From Sphingorhabdus sp. EL138 (GTDB taxonomy: Bacteria; Pseudomonadota; Alphaproteobacteria; Sphingomonadales; Sphingomonadaceae): DNA of 52,577 nt. Numbering within the stretch: position 1 is the first letter of the stretch; every line of letters starts with the position of its first letter. The notes beneath the pieces are model-generated. The model made no database searches. It had not been told where the DNA came from and worked only from the letters and a program-made list of their open reading frames with translations. Both the position numbers and the translations under genes were made by a program. The stretch is from the NCBI RefSeq assembly GCF_945862485.1, contig NZ_CAMAYF010000013.1, forward strand, positions 1 through 52,577. Direction: 5' to 3'. Below, piece after piece: positions 17,394-27,761 of the stretch.

Positions 17394-17541
17394 GACGTGG
17401 CCCCGATCTGGGTCATCGCGATTCGGAGGAACCGCGTTCGGACTCAACATAAGCATTGCCGCCATATAGAACAAGGCCGCCTACCCGGTGGGATAGACGG
17501 CCCGTCAATTGCGTATCAGCGCAAACCGCGCGCTGCAGCCT

Positions 17542-17841
17542 TTACTTGCGTGTGCCGGTCAAGCCCATCGAACCAAAGGCACCAGCCTTGACTTCGCCGG
17601 TCATGGCATCGCCCGACACGGTAGCTGTCGCGTTCAAATGCATCGGCATAGGCACAGTGATGTCCATGCCCCAGCTCAACGTATCACCATCGACAGTGCC
17701 GCTGGCGATATCCATGGAACCCAGTCCACCGGACATCTGCCCTGAAAAGCTGCCGCCGTCGCTGTTGACGGTCAGCACCGCTTTTTGATCACCCATGGGG
17801 CTTTTGATTGTTACGTCCCAATCACCATCAACTGCTGCCAT
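17542..17841 (-). CDS. Small conserved beta-rich protein of unknown function
   Basis: A 99-residue acidic protein without signal peptide or membrane segment. It consists of alternating short strands rich in Gly, Asp, Ser and Thr (DWDVTIKSPMGDQKAVLTV, FSGQMSGG, TLSWGMDI, GEVKAGAFG), as in a small up-and-down beta-barrel. I have seen similar small proteins in other bacteria but cannot name a function. The start is 11 nt after the stop of the M16 peptidase gene, so it is probably co-transcribed with it. Confidence 0.7.
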   Translation of the reverse strand: MAAVDGDWDVTIKSPMGDQKAVLTVNSDGGSFSGQMSGGLGSMDIASGTVDGDTLSWGMDITVPMPMHLNATATVSGDAMTGEVKAGAFGSMGLTGTRK

Positions 17842-17852
17842 ATCCTTGCTCC

Positions 17853-20732
17853 TTATTTAGCATTGTTGCTTGCACTGGTGTTAGCAGCTTCCTTCGCCAT
17901 TTCAATTGGCAATCCTAGTGCTTCCAGCTGCGGTTTCACCTTCGCCGCATCGCCCACAACGAGCCAAGTGACCTTCGAAGGATCCACCTTGACCCGCATG
18001 GCGTCATTCAATGCCTGCGCGGTCAGCGCATTATAGCGGCCCGCCAATGTTTCGGCATAATTGAAAGGCCGTTTGTTCAGGCGGTCTGCCTGCATTTGCC
18101 CCAGCACCGCCGAAGATTGTTCGAAGTTACCGGGCAGTTTGAGGACATTGCCCTTGATGGTCTTTTCCAGTTCCGCCGCCGTGACCGGCTTGGCGCCGTT
18201 AAAGTCCTTCAATTGATCGATTAAGACTTTGACCGATGGCCCGGTCTGGTTGGTCTGCACTGGCGCGAACATGTAAAATGGTACGCGGTCCTCGGCACCA
18301 TTGATTTGGCTGCGCACGCCATAGGACCAACCCTTGGTTTCACGCAGGTCCATGTTGATACGCGACAGGAAGTCACCGCCGAAAATCTCGTTCGCCGCGC
18401 GCAGGGTCAGCAAATCGTCCGATCCCTTTGCATCGAGCACAAGGCCAGCAAGCACCAAGGATTGCGGTGAATTTGGACGGTCGATCAGCAGAATTTTTGA
18501 TTCAGGTGCTGGCAATGCAACCGCGAAATTCTTCGCCGGCGCGGCGGCTGCTTCAGGCTTCCATTTGCCAAAACGCTGCTCCAGCATGGGCTTGATTTCT
18601 TTCAGGCTGGTATCGCCGACAACAAAGATTTCCGCCTTCGATGGGTGCATCCATGACTGATGGAAATTGGCAACATCGGCGCGGCTGATTGTTGCAACGG
18701 TTTCTGCATATCCGCTACCAGTCTGTGGTCCACCATATGGATGCGCTGCGCCATACAGCAAGGGCGGCAGGCGGCGCACGGCAATGCCCTGCGGCTGGTT
18801 ATTCTCCGACTTGATCCGGGTCAGTTGCTGAACGCGGACACGCTCCAGTTCCTTTGTGGCAAAGGCCGGATTTTTGATAACATCCGCAAGCAGATCAAGC
18901 GAAAGGCCAAGATTTGGTTTGACCGCACGCAGGCTTGCGACTGTCCGGTCGAGTGATGAACCGACACTGACGTCAGCGCCCAATTTCTCTTCGGTTTCGG
19001 CGATTTGGGTCGAGGTCAGCGACGTTGTGCCTTCCATCAGCATGGTCGACATCATGGACGCTATGCCGCGCTTGTCGGCTGCGTCAGCCGCATAGCCCGC
19101 ATTGAAACTCACCGCGACCCGGACCGTTGGTACCGCAGCGCGGCGCGCGAAGAACACCTTAATGCCATTGCTTAAGGTTGTTTCTTCCACTGTCGGAAAA
19201 TCGAGCGCAGGCGTGCTTGTCGGTTCAGGGAATTTGCTGCGATCCTGAAAGGCGACGGGTGCCGATACCAATACATCGTCGGCACCTGGAGGCGCATAAA
19301 ATGCAGGTGCCGTTAACGTGCCTGTGCGGCTACCTGATCCCGCAGCGACTTCTTTATAAGCTTCGCGCTCACCGGGTTCGACGCGAATTTCGAGCACAGG
19401 GCGCGTCAGCCATTTCTGCATCGCGGCCTTCACCGTTTCTGGCTTTGCCGAAGCAAGACGCTCCAGTTCCTTTTTGTAGAAGGACGAATCCCCCACATAT
19501 AGTTCGCCTTCGGCCAAAGCGACGGCTTTGCCGCCAAAGCCACCGACTTGTTCGAGACCATCGATTTGCTGGGCAATGTTGCTTGCGGCAACGCGCTGCA
19601 CCTCTTCGGCGGTTGGGCCGGTTTTGATATAATCGGCCAAGATTTCATCGAGACGCTTCGCTACCGCATCGGCATCGCCGCCGGGTTTCACATCGGCTTG
19701 AATGTTGACCAAGCTGCCATGTACGAACGGAATGAGGTAAGCAGAAACGCCCACAACGCTCTGTTCTTGACGCACCAAAATATTATCGAGACGTGAGCTC
19801 GACAGGCCGCCCAGCGCGCTCATCGCAATGAACAGCGAATTGGCATCGGGGTCAGCAAGACCTGGTACAACCCAGTTGCGATAGATACGCGTGGTCGGCA
19901 CCTTGTCCTTCATGACGATCTTCACGTCTTTTTCGAGCGTTGGCACGGGTGCATTAACAGGCGCAACCTGCTTGCCACGCTTGATGCTTCCGAACCATTT
20001 TTCCACCAAAGGCTTTGCTTGCGCCGCATTGATGTCGCCGGCCAAAACCAAAATCGCATTGTTCGGGCCATAATGGTCGATGAACCAGTTTTTCATATCA
20101 TCGAGCGACGCCGCTGACAGGTCTTCTAAGCTACCAATCGTGCTGTGATGATATGGATGGCCCACGGGGAAAAGCGTCCCTGACTGCGTGTAACTGACCA
20201 AACCGAAGGGCTGATTGTCGCCCTGACGCTTTTCGTTCGAAACAACGCCGATCTGGTTATCCAGCTTTTCCTTCGTCACGGCGTTGAGCAAAAAGCCCAT
20301 ACGGTCGCTTTCGAGGAACAAAGCAGATTCAATCGCTGTTGTCGGCACGGTCTGGAAATAATTGGTACGGTCTAACCATGTGGTTCCGTTCAAGTCGGTC
20401 GCGCCGATTTTCTTGGTATATTCAAAATAATCGCCCGGCGCATTTTCGCTGCCGTTGAACATGATATGTTCGAACAAATGGGCATAGCCCGTTTTGCCCT
20501 TTGGTTCGTTCTTGGATCCGACGCCATACCAGATGGACACGGCCACAATCGGGGCCTTGCGGTCTTCATGCACCAAAACAGTCAGGCCGTTGTCGAGTGT
20601 GAATTTTTCATGCGGAATATTGACCGCCTCGACCAATTTCGAAACGGGCGCCGCCGACTGCGCGAAGGCGGGTGTCTGCGCGGCGAGCACCGAGCCCGAC
20701 ATCATAAGGGCGAGGGTTAATTTACGGATCAT
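17853..20732 (-). CDS. Exported M16 family zinc metallopeptidase (two-domain)
   Basis: A 959-residue protein with a cleavable signal peptide (MIRKLTLALMMSGSVLAAQTPAFA region). The first M16 half has the inverted zinc motif HLFEH (85-89) with a downstream Glu in the VSNEKRQ region; the second half (from about 500) has the M16 fold (FNAGYAADAADKRGIASMM) but lacks HxxEH, as normal for the inactive partner half. Fused two-half M16 proteins of this size are common in sphingomonads and Bacteroidetes and act in the periplasm or outer membrane as peptidases that enclose short polypeptides. Substrate unknown. It heads a minus-strand run and is preceded by a gene for an S45 acylase. Confidence 0.93.
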   Translation of the reverse strand: MIRKLTLALMMSGSVLAAQTPAFAQSAAPVSKLVEAVNIPHEKFTLDNGLTVLVHEDRKAPIVAVSIWYGVGSKNEPKGKTGYAHLFEHIMFNGSENAPGDYFEYTKKIGATDLNGTTWLDRTNYFQTVPTTAIESALFLESDRMGFLLNAVTKEKLDNQIGVVSNEKRQGDNQPFGLVSYTQSGTLFPVGHPYHHSTIGSLEDLSAASLDDMKNWFIDHYGPNNAILVLAGDINAAQAKPLVEKWFGSIKRGKQVAPVNAPVPTLEKDVKIVMKDKVPTTRIYRNWVVPGLADPDANSLFIAMSALGGLSSSRLDNILVRQEQSVVGVSAYLIPFVHGSLVNIQADVKPGGDADAVAKRLDEILADYIKTGPTAEEVQRVAASNIAQQIDGLEQVGGFGGKAVALAEGELYVGDSSFYKKELERLASAKPETVKAAMQKWLTRPVLEIRVEPGEREAYKEVAAGSGSRTGTLTAPAFYAPPGADDVLVSAPVAFQDRSKFPEPTSTPALDFPTVEETTLSNGIKVFFARRAAVPTVRVAVSFNAGYAADAADKRGIASMMSTMLMEGTTSLTSTQIAETEEKLGADVSVGSSLDRTVASLRAVKPNLGLSLDLLADVIKNPAFATKELERVRVQQLTRIKSENNQPQGIAVRRLPPLLYGAAHPYGGPQTGSGYAETVATISRADVANFHQSWMHPSKAEIFVVGDTSLKEIKPMLEQRFGKWKPEAAAAPAKNFAVALPAPESKILLIDRPNSPQSLVLAGLVLDAKGSDDLLTLRAANEIFGGDFLSRINMDLRETKGWSYGVRSQINGAEDRVPFYMFAPVQTNQTGPSVKVLIDQLKDFNGAKPVTAAELEKTIKGNVLKLPGNFEQSSAVLGQMQADRLNKRPFNYAETLAGRYNALTAQALNDAMRVKVDPSKVTWLVVGDAAKVKPQLEALGLPIEMAKEAANTSASNNAK

Positions 20733-20826
20733 ATTCTGCTCCTATAGCTAAAAATCATTGCCGCTAAAGATAGCGGCGACACAGGCAAACACAATGTAAG
20801 GCCAAAAAATTTTCGACAAACGGCGT

Positions 20827-22935
20827 TCAGGGCCGATAACGGCGTTTTGCATTCTTGACGGCGTCGGCCCATTCGAAATGTACAGGCTTATACCCGCCAG
20901 CAACGAACAATTTCATCTGGTCGGTATAATGCGGCGATTCGGGCCGTGTGGTCGCTGAACCATAAGGCTGGATCGATTCCGATTGCACCTTGCCCTCCTT
21001 GTCCCATCGCATCAGCATGATGTAACTATCGCCATGCCGGACGCGCATTTTGCCATCGGCTTGCTCGGCATCCCATATTGTTGTGGCGCGCAACGCGTCG
21101 CTGCCGCCAAGCATCGCCAAATCGACATCGCCGCGCCGCAAGCGTTGAATGTCGGCAAGCGGCGGATCAATCCGTCCGAAGCGATCTTTAAACTCTGTGA
21201 CAGCCTCCTGCAGCGTTTCGCGGGGATCGGGCATTTTTTCCCCGCGCCAATTTCGCCGCGCGCCAAAGCGGATGATACGTTCGGCAAGGGCATCAGCGCG
21301 GCCCTTGCCATCGCTTGACCAATCCCAACTGTTGAGCAGCTTCTGCGCTTCGGCAAGCTCGGGCGCATCTTTCAAATCCAGCGCAGCAAAGGATGCCATC
21401 CACGCCCCGACCCAGCTTTGCTTGCTGTACATCATGTCCATCTTGATCGCGAGCAGCTCTTGCGGCGTGATCAATGTATCGGCGGCCAACAACTCGGTTG
21501 CACGTAAGCCGCGGTTGGTCATGCCAAGCTCAATGCCCAAATACGGCGAGTAAGCCGCAGGGTTCATTTCCGAACCCGGACCCGCCGCCAGAAACGGGGT
21601 GTTATTGGCGTTCTGAACAAAGCCCGATGCAGGATTCACAATCTTGGGATAACGGTCAAAGCCAACCGGCCCTTTCCACATCGCCGCCGATGTGTCGCCC
21701 GGAAGCAATTTGGTATAATCATAGCCCGGCTTACGGTCGGGGAAGAGGGCATTGTAAATATAGGCAACGCGGCCAGTCTTATCGGCATAAATGAAATTCG
21801 TTGCCGGAATGCCGCCAATCGCCATCGATTGGGTCCATTCATCCCAATTCGTCGCCTTAGTGTTGCGATAATATTGTTCAACGACTTTGACATTATCGAT
21901 GCCCGCATAGCGGATCGCGAAATAGCCCTTGTCATTTTTGATGACCGGTCCGTGGATGGAGCGATATACCGTCTGCGGCACGGGCAGGTTGAATGGCCCC
22001 ATTTTCACCGGCAACCAAACCCGCTTCGACGACAAAGGCATCCATTTGCCATCATAACGATATTGGTCGCCTGCTTTGTTCATCACCAATTTATAGACAT
22101 CGATCAGGTCAGGGCGGTTGACGGTATTGGTCCAGCCCAAATGACGGTTGTGGCCAAGCAGGACAAAAGGCGATCCGGGGAACAAGGCGCCTGCCATATC
22201 CAGCCCCTCACCCGAATGGGTCACGGCTTCGTACCAAGCAACTTGCCCTTCATAAGGCTGGTGCGAATTGGAAATCAGCCAGGTCTTGCCATCGGCCATA
22301 CGCTTTGGCGCAATGGCAAAGGCGTTCGAACCGTTCATTTCCGGATCGCGCCCGATGGGGGTCATCGGCGCAGCACTTTCCTTTGGCAACGGTTTGCCTT
22401 CGGTCAACGCGCCAATGGCGGCATCCAGGCCATAAAAGAACGGCGCGCGCAGCACGAAACCTGTAACAATATCTTGTCCGGTTACGGGAAACAGCTTCGA
22501 CAGGCGGACTTCTTCGGGATGTTTTGACGCATAATGGTTCACACCTGCGGCATAAGCCTCTGCCACCGCGCGGACTTCGGGCGACAATTCCATATAGCGC
22601 GTCTCGGCAGTCTCCCGTGCACCCAAAAGATGCATCACATAATCGACCTTGGCCCCATCGGAGCCTGCAAGCGCGCCATAGCGCCCACGTGTCATGGCAA
22701 CGACATCCTGTATCGTCGCAAAATCATCTTCTGAATGGGCAAAGGCGAGGCCGTAAGCGGTGTCGGCATCGGTCTTGCCGTTAATGTGCGGCACGCCAAA
22801 TTCATCGCGCACAATTTCCACATCATAGCTGCGCTTTGGCATGTCATATCCGGTGGCCGCCAACGGCTCCCACAACGCGCCTGCACCCGCAACGACACCG
22901 ACAAGCGCCAAAGACGCCCACAAAAATTTCCGCAT
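20827..22935 (-). CDS. Penicillin acylase family (S45) amidohydrolase
   Basis: A 702-residue Ntn-hydrolase precursor. The ATG at 22935 has an excellent GGGGGGAAG ribosome site and begins a signal/anchor (MRKFLWASLALVGVVAGAG region). The alpha chain (VEIVRDEFGVPHI, AYGLAFAHSEDDF) is followed by the autoprocessing site, with Ser203 of EMNGSNAFAI becoming the N-terminal nucleophile of the beta chain; beta-chain residues include NSHQPYEG, LGHNRHLGWTNTVN and the Asn in VQNANNTPF. This arrangement is nearest to the acyl-homoserine-lactone acylase/aculeacin-type branch, so quorum-signal or lipopeptide deacylation is possible, but substrate cannot be read from sequence. It is divergent from the leucyl aminopeptidase gene. 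Confidence 0.9.
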   Translation of the reverse strand: MRKFLWASLALVGVVAGAGALWEPLAATGYDMPKRSYDVEIVRDEFGVPHINGKTDADTAYGLAFAHSEDDFATIQDVVAMTRGRYGALAGSDGAKVDYVMHLLGARETAETRYMELSPEVRAVAEAYAAGVNHYASKHPEEVRLSKLFPVTGQDIVTGFVLRAPFFYGLDAAIGALTEGKPLPKESAAPMTPIGRDPEMNGSNAFAIAPKRMADGKTWLISNSHQPYEGQVAWYEAVTHSGEGLDMAGALFPGSPFVLLGHNRHLGWTNTVNRPDLIDVYKLVMNKAGDQYRYDGKWMPLSSKRVWLPVKMGPFNLPVPQTVYRSIHGPVIKNDKGYFAIRYAGIDNVKVVEQYYRNTKATNWDEWTQSMAIGGIPATNFIYADKTGRVAYIYNALFPDRKPGYDYTKLLPGDTSAAMWKGPVGFDRYPKIVNPASGFVQNANNTPFLAAGPGSEMNPAAYSPYLGIELGMTNRGLRATELLAADTLITPQELLAIKMDMMYSKQSWVGAWMASFAALDLKDAPELAEAQKLLNSWDWSSDGKGRADALAERIIRFGARRNWRGEKMPDPRETLQEAVTEFKDRFGRIDPPLADIQRLRRGDVDLAMLGGSDALRATTIWDAEQADGKMRVRHGDSYIMLMRWDKEGKVQSESIQPYGSATTRPESPHYTDQMKLFVAGGYKPVHFEWADAVKNAKRRYRP

Positions 22936-23028
22936 AAAACTTCCCCCCCTGCAATGAGACCTTGTCACATCGGTTCATTTGCTTACATAACTGGCATAAC
23001 CAAGATTTACGGAAAGGAAAGTCCCTCT

Positions 23029-24591
23029 ATGTTTCGCAGCTTCTTAGCCCTTGCACTGGCAAGCGCCGCAATCACTCCCGCATTTGCGCAGGCCGATGTC
23101 ATTGGATCGGGGGTCGCACCGTCGACAGCTGCGCATTCGCAAACACGGCCCATCAATTTTGCGGCAACAGCGCCAACGTCCGGCGCTTTGGTAATATTGA
23201 TGCGCAATGCGACATTGCCAGCCAAACTGGTTGATGCAACCACGGCGCAAGCATTGAACGCGGCAATCGCTTCGGCAAAGTTTGAAGGCAAAGAGGGCAG
23301 TTCCTTGTCGCTACGCGGCATTGGCGGTTATGCGCGCATCCTATTGAGCGGTGTTGGCGAGGAAGGTGACCGCATCACCCATATCCGCAACGCATCGGGC
23401 AAAGCCGCACAGGATTTGCGCGATGAAGCCCAGCCCGTCACCATCACAGGCGGCCTCAACCAAGACGAAGCCGCGGCCGCCGCTTTGGGCTATGCTATGG
23501 GCCAATATCGGTTTGACCGCTATAAAACCGCCGACCGCAAAACGCCGCCCACAAACCCCGTGACCATCGTGAGCAGCGATGCGGGCAGCGCCGAAACTTT
23601 GTGGAAGTCGCGCCATGCGGCCTTGGCCGAAGGCGTGGCCTTATCGCGCGATCTGGCAGCTGAGCCTGCGAATGTGATTTACCCCGAAACCTTTGTGGAG
23701 CGCGTACGCGCCGCATTTGGCAACACTGCCAATGTCAAAATCGAAGTTCTAGACGAGCCGATGATGCGTAAATTGGGCATGGGGACGATACTTGGCGTGG
23801 GCCAAGGGTCGCGCCGTCCATCCCGGATGATGATCGTCGAGTATCGCGGCGCTGGTGATACTGCGCCATTGGCGATGGTCGGCAAAGGCATTACTTTTGA
23901 TTCCGGTGGCACATCGCTCAAGCCCGGTGCGGGCATGTGGGAGATGAAGGCAGACATGTCTGGCGCGGCCAGCATCATGGGCGCTGTGTTGTCACTTGCA
24001 AAGTCAAAGGCATCGGTGAATGTCATCGGCGTTGCCGCGCTGTCGGAAAATATGCCCGGCGGCAATGCGCAGCGTCCGGGCGACGTCGTGCGCACAATGA
24101 GCGGCAAGACCATTGAGATCCTCAACACCGACGCCGAAGGCCGCTTGGTAATGGCCGACGCCAATGAATATGTAATCGCCAATAAAAAACCCGGCGCTTT
24201 GGTGAACATGGCAACGCTGACAGGCTCAATCGTTGGCGCCCTCAACGACGAATATGCAGGCCTATTCAGCCGTGACGACAAATTGGCCGCAGCGGTTACC
24301 GCAGCGGGCACCGCAACAGGTGAAGATGTGTGGCGCATGCCGCTCCATAAAAATTATCTCGATGATATGAAATCCGACATTGCCGACATTAAAAACGTCG
24401 TTGAGGGCGGAGGCCCCGGCGCAGGTCTAGGCGCGACCTTTGTTGGCTATTTCGTCGATAAAAATATTCCTTGGGCGCATCTTGATATTGCTGGCGTCAA
24501 CTGGGCGGACAGGTCCGGCCCAGTGACGCCGAAGGGCGCATCGGGCTGGGGCGTGCAATTACTGGATACGCTCGCCCGCAATTGGAAATAA
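23029..24591 (+). CDS. Exported M17 leucyl aminopeptidase
   Basis: A 520-residue M17 aminopeptidase. The ATG at 23029 follows GGAAAGGAAAG and starts a signal peptide (MFRSFLALALASAAITPAFAQ), so unlike cytosolic PepA this enzyme is exported. The N-terminal domain is short and divergent; the catalytic domain shows GKGITFDSGGTSLKPG (two-metal site with Lys and Asp), MKADMSGAA, and the M17 signature NTDAEGRLVMADA. It would release N-terminal amino acids from peptides outside the cytoplasm. With the S45 acylase and M16 peptidase next door it suggests a local set of exported peptide- and amide-degrading enzymes, though they are not one operon. Confidence 0.92.
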   Translation: MFRSFLALALASAAITPAFAQADVIGSGVAPSTAAHSQTRPINFAATAPTSGALVILMRNATLPAKLVDATTAQALNAAIASAKFEGKEGSSLSLRGIGGYARILLSGVGEEGDRITHIRNASGKAAQDLRDEAQPVTITGGLNQDEAAAAALGYAMGQYRFDRYKTADRKTPPTNPVTIVSSDAGSAETLWKSRHAALAEGVALSRDLAAEPANVIYPETFVERVRAAFGNTANVKIEVLDEPMMRKLGMGTILGVGQGSRRPSRMMIVEYRGAGDTAPLAMVGKGITFDSGGTSLKPGAGMWEMKADMSGAASIMGAVLSLAKSKASVNVIGVAALSENMPGGNAQRPGDVVRTMSGKTIEILNTDAEGRLVMADANEYVIANKKPGALVNMATLTGSIVGALNDEYAGLFSRDDKLAAAVTAAGTATGEDVWRMPLHKNYLDDMKSDIADIKNVVEGGGPGAGLGATFVGYFVDKNIPWAHLDIAGVNWADRSGPVTPKGASGWGVQLLDTLARNWK

Positions 24592-24629
24592 TATCGACGT
24601 CGTCGCATTTCCGCTGAATGGTCGCAGCA

Positions 24630-24661
24630 CTTGTGTTGCGAAAATGCCGCACTACATTCTG
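24630..24661 (+). promoter_or_regulatory. Possible heat-shock (sigma-32-like) promoter of clpB
   Basis: CTTG at 24630-24633 and, 18 bp later, CTACATTCTG at 24652-24661 resemble the alphaproteobacterial RpoH pattern (CTTG, 17-18 bp, CYTATnTnnG) only partly. The position, 56 bp before the clpB start, is right for a gene usually under RpoH control. Weak match. Confidence 0.3.
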
Positions 24662-24716
24662 TGTAGATATGGAGTCTTTGTGAACAAAGGCTCCATTGGC
24701 TTTTAGGAAATAGCGC

Positions 24717-27293
24717 ATGAACCTCGAAAAATTCACGGACCGCGCCAAGGGTTTTCTCCAAAGCGCGCAAACCGTCGCCATCCGCATGAGCCATCAGCGG
24801 ATCGGGCCTGAACATCTCTTAAAAGCTTTGCTGGAGGATGAGCAAGGCATGGCGTCTGGCCTCATCAAAGCCGCTGGCGGCGACGCGGCGACGGCTTTGC
24901 GTGAGACCGACGCCGCGCTCGCGAAGGTCCCTGCCGTATCGGGTGGCGGCGCACAGCAGACCCCCGGCCTCGATAATGACGCGGTGCGCGTGCTCGATGC
25001 CGCCGAACAGGTCGCGCAAAAGGCCGGCGACAGCTATGTCACCGTTGAACGGCTTTTGCTGGCGCTGGCACTCGCCAAGACCAGCACAGCAGGAAAAGCG
25101 CTGGCCGTCGCGGCCGTCACCGCCGAAGGGTTGAACGCCGCTATCAACGCACTGCGGGGCGGCCGCACCGCCGACACATCGGGCGCAGAGGACCGTTATG
25201 ACGCGCTGAAGAAATTTGCCCGCGACCTGACCGAAGTCGCGCGCGCCGGAAAGTTAGACCCCGTCATCGGCCGCGACGAAGAAATCCGCCGCACGATCCA
25301 GATCCTTGCGCGCCGCACCAAGAATAACCCCGTGCTGATTGGCGAACCCGGCGTCGGCAAAACCGCCATTGCCGAGGGGCTGGCCTTACGTATCGCCAAT
25401 GGCGACGTGCCCGACAGCCTGAAGCATCGCAAATTGCTGTCGCTCGATATGGGCGCATTGATCGCCGGCGCAAAATATCGCGGCGAATTTGAAGAGCGTC
25501 TCAAGGGCGTGCTGGATGTGGTCAAGCAGGCCGAAGGTGACATCATCTTATTCATCGACGAAATGCATACGCTTGTCGGCGCGGGCAAAGGCGAAGGCGC
25601 GATGGATGCCGCCAACCTGATCAAGCCTGCTTTGTCGCGTGGCGAATTGCACTGCATTGGCGCAACGACGCTGGATGAATATCAAAAACATGTCGAAAAA
25701 GACCCTGCCCTACAACGCCGGTTTCAGCCGATTTTTGTCGGCGAACCTACGGTCGAGGACACGATTTCCATCCTGCGCGGGTTGAAGGAGAAATACGAGC
25801 TGCACCATGGCGTGCGCATTACCGACGGCGCATTGGTGAGCGCTGCCACGCTGTCGCACCGTTATATTGCCGACCGTTTCCTGCCCGACAAAGCCATCGA
25901 CCTGATGGACGAGGCTGCATCGCGTCTGCGGATGGAGGTGGAATCCAAGCCGGAAGAGATTGAAACGCTCGACCGCCGGATCATCCAGTTGAAGATTGAG
26001 CGCGAAGCGTTGAGCAAGGAAAGCGACGCCGCATCCAAAGACCGTCTAGCCAATTTGGAGGGCGAGCTTGCCAATCTAGAGCAGCAATCGCTGGAACTGA
26101 CGCAGCGCTGGCAGGCCGAAAAAGACAAGATTTCTGCCGAAGCCAAAATCAAAGAACTACTTGATGGCGCGCGCATCGAATTGGAACAGGCGCAGCGGTC
26201 GGGTGACCTCGCCAAGGCAGGCGAACTGCAATATGGCACGATCCCGGGCTTGGAAAAGCAACTAGAGGACGCAGAGGCAGCCGCGGGCAATGCGATGCTA
26301 CGCGAAGAAGTCACCGCGCAAGATATTGCCAGCGTTGTCAGCCGCTGGACCGGCATCCCCGTCGATAAAATGTTGGAAGGCGAACGCGACAAGTTGCTCA
26401 ATATGGAGCAGCTTATCGGCGCGCGCGTCATTGGCCAGAAGGACGCAGTGGAAGCCGTGTCCAAGGCGGTGCGCCGTTCGCGCGCGGGGCTTCAAGACCC
26501 GAACCGCCCGCTGGGTTCCTTCCTGTTCCTTGGGCCGACGGGTGTCGGCAAGACCGAATTGACCAAGGCACTCGCGTCTTTCCTGTTCGATGACGACAAT
26601 GCAATGGTCCGCATCGACATGTCCGAATATATGGAAAAGCACAGCGTCGCACGGCTGGTCGGCGCGCCTCCGGGCTATGTCGGTTATGAAGAAGGCGGCG
26701 TCTTGACCGAAGCAGTTCGTCGGCGGCCCTATCAGGTCGTCTTATTTGATGAAGTCGAAAAGGCCCATTCGGACGTTTTCAATATCCTGCTGCAGGTATT
26801 GGACGATGGCCGCCTGACTGATGGCCAAGGCCGCACGGTAGACTTCTCCAACACGCTCATCATCCTGACATCCAATCTGGGCAGCCAGCATATGGCCGCA
26901 TTGGAAGACGGGCAGGATGTGAAAGACGTGGAACCACAAGTCATGGAAATCGTGCGTGCCCATTTCCGGCCTGAGTTCCTGAACCGCTTGGACGAGGTCA
27001 TCTTGTTCCATCGCTTGGGCGCCGACCATATGGCCCCAATTGTCGATATTCAGGTGCAGCGCGTGCAAAATCTGCTCAAGGATCGCAAGATTACCTTGTC
27101 CTTGTCCGACGAAGCCAAAGCATGGCTGGGACGCGTCGGCTATGACCCTGTATATGGCGCGCGCCCCCTGAAACGTGCCATCCAACGCTATTTACAGGAC
27201 CCGCTGGCGGATATGCTCCTGCGCGGCGGCATCCCCGATGGCGCCATGGTGACAGTGGAAGAGGGCGATGGGGGGTTGGTATTGGCGGTGTAA
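24717..27293 (+). CDS. clpB: ClpB disaggregase
   Basis: An 858-residue Hsp100 chaperone that, with DnaK, pulls polypeptides out of aggregates. The order is complete: N-terminal Clp repeat domain (1-145, [16 protein letters not shown]), AAA-1 with Walker [10 protein letters not shown] (about 205) and Walker [11 protein letters not shown], the ClpB-specific coiled-coil M domain (about 410-525), AAA-2 with GPTGVGKTE (about 605) and [10 protein letters not shown], and the C-terminal domain ending in a short acidic tail. The M domain distinguishes it from ClpA and ClpC. An AGGA ribosome site precedes the ATG. Monocistronic by spacing. Confidence 0.97.
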   Translation: MNLEKFTDRAKGFLQSAQTVAIRMSHQRIGPEHLLKALLEDEQGMASGLIKAAGGDAATALRETDAALAKVPAVSGGGAQQTPGLDNDAVRVLDAAEQVAQKAGDSYVTVERLLLALALAKTSTAGKALAVAAVTAEGLNAAINALRGGRTADTSGAEDRYDALKKFARDLTEVARAGKLDPVIGRDEEIRRTIQILARRTKNNPVLIGEPGVGKTAIAEGLALRIANGDVPDSLKHRKLLSLDMGALIAGAKYRGEFEERLKGVLDVVKQAEGDIILFIDEMHTLVGAGKGEGAMDAANLIKPALSRGELHCIGATTLDEYQKHVEKDPALQRRFQPIFVGEPTVEDTISILRGLKEKYELHHGVRITDGALVSAATLSHRYIADRFLPDKAIDLMDEAASRLRMEVESKPEEIETLDRRIIQLKIEREALSKESDAASKDRLANLEGELANLEQQSLELTQRWQAEKDKISAEAKIKELLDGARIELEQAQRSGDLAKAGELQYGTIPGLEKQLEDAEAAAGNAMLREEVTAQDIASVVSRWTGIPVDKMLEGERDKLLNMEQLIGARVIGQKDAVEAVSKAVRRSRAGLQDPNRPLGSFLFLGPTGVGKTELTKALASFLFDDDNAMVRIDMSEYMEKHSVARLVGAPPGYVGYEEGGVLTEAVRRRPYQVVLFDEVEKAHSDVFNILLQVLDDGRLTDGQGRTVDFSNTLIILTSNLGSQHMAALEDGQDVKDVEPQVMEIVRAHFRPEFLNRLDEVILFHRLGADHMAPIVDIQVQRVQNLLKDRKITLSLSDEAKAWLGRVGYDPVYGARPLKRAIQRYLQDPLADMLLRGGIPDGAMVTVEEGDGGLVLAV

Positions 27294-27424
27294 GCGGCAT
27301 GTTGTACCGAAAACATTCGGGTTGCTGAGGCATGCGCTGGCCACCCCGAATACACCAAAATAGTCAGGCACCGGCTTTTGAGCGTCGCAAATTAATCTCC
27401 GGCATATTTCTGGTAAAAGCGGCT

Positions 27425-27712
27425 TTACTGACCGCCGGGCCGGGAGGTTCCATCCTCGACCAAGCGACGGGCGAGTTCATTGCCGGAATCTGTCATCTGG
27501 CGCCACTGCGCCAATGTCTTGCACACCTTCCCTTTTTTCACCAGCGACCCAGTCACCCGAACGGTACGACAGCTGATGGTTTGGTCTGGATCGGAAGCTT
27601 TGTCACTGGATGCGTTGGAGCCGTTATCGGTTCCCGATGCCTGAGCTGGTGCTTGGGCCGAAGCCGATGACATTAAGCCAATAGACAATATTGCAAGTAA
27701 GAGAGTGCGCAT
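27425..27712 (-). CDS. Small secreted two-cysteine protein, unknown function
   Basis: A 95-residue protein with a typical signal peptide (MRTLLLAILSIGLMSSASAQ), a Ser/Asn/Asp-rich linker and a short C-terminal module, SCRTVRVTGSLVKKGKVC followed by KTLAQWRQM. The two cysteines in this module could form a disulfide in the periplasm. I recognise this type as a common small sphingomonad protein (variants with RTGTRL and CKTKAEW) but no function is known to me. It is isolated, convergent with clpB and upstream of nothing on its strand. Confidence 0.7.
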   Translation of the reverse strand: MRTLLLAILSIGLMSSASAQAPAQASGTDNGSNASSDKASDPDQTISCRTVRVTGSLVKKGKVCKTLAQWRQMTDSGNELARRLVEDGTSRPGGQ

Positions 27713-27761
27713 GAAATATTCCTTAATTATTTCTGCTCACTAACACATCTTAGGAGCACCC

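Noticed and set aside
20827-22935. Firm assignment as an acyl-homoserine-lactone acylase
   Set aside because: The S45 family includes several substrates and no residue visible here decides between them.
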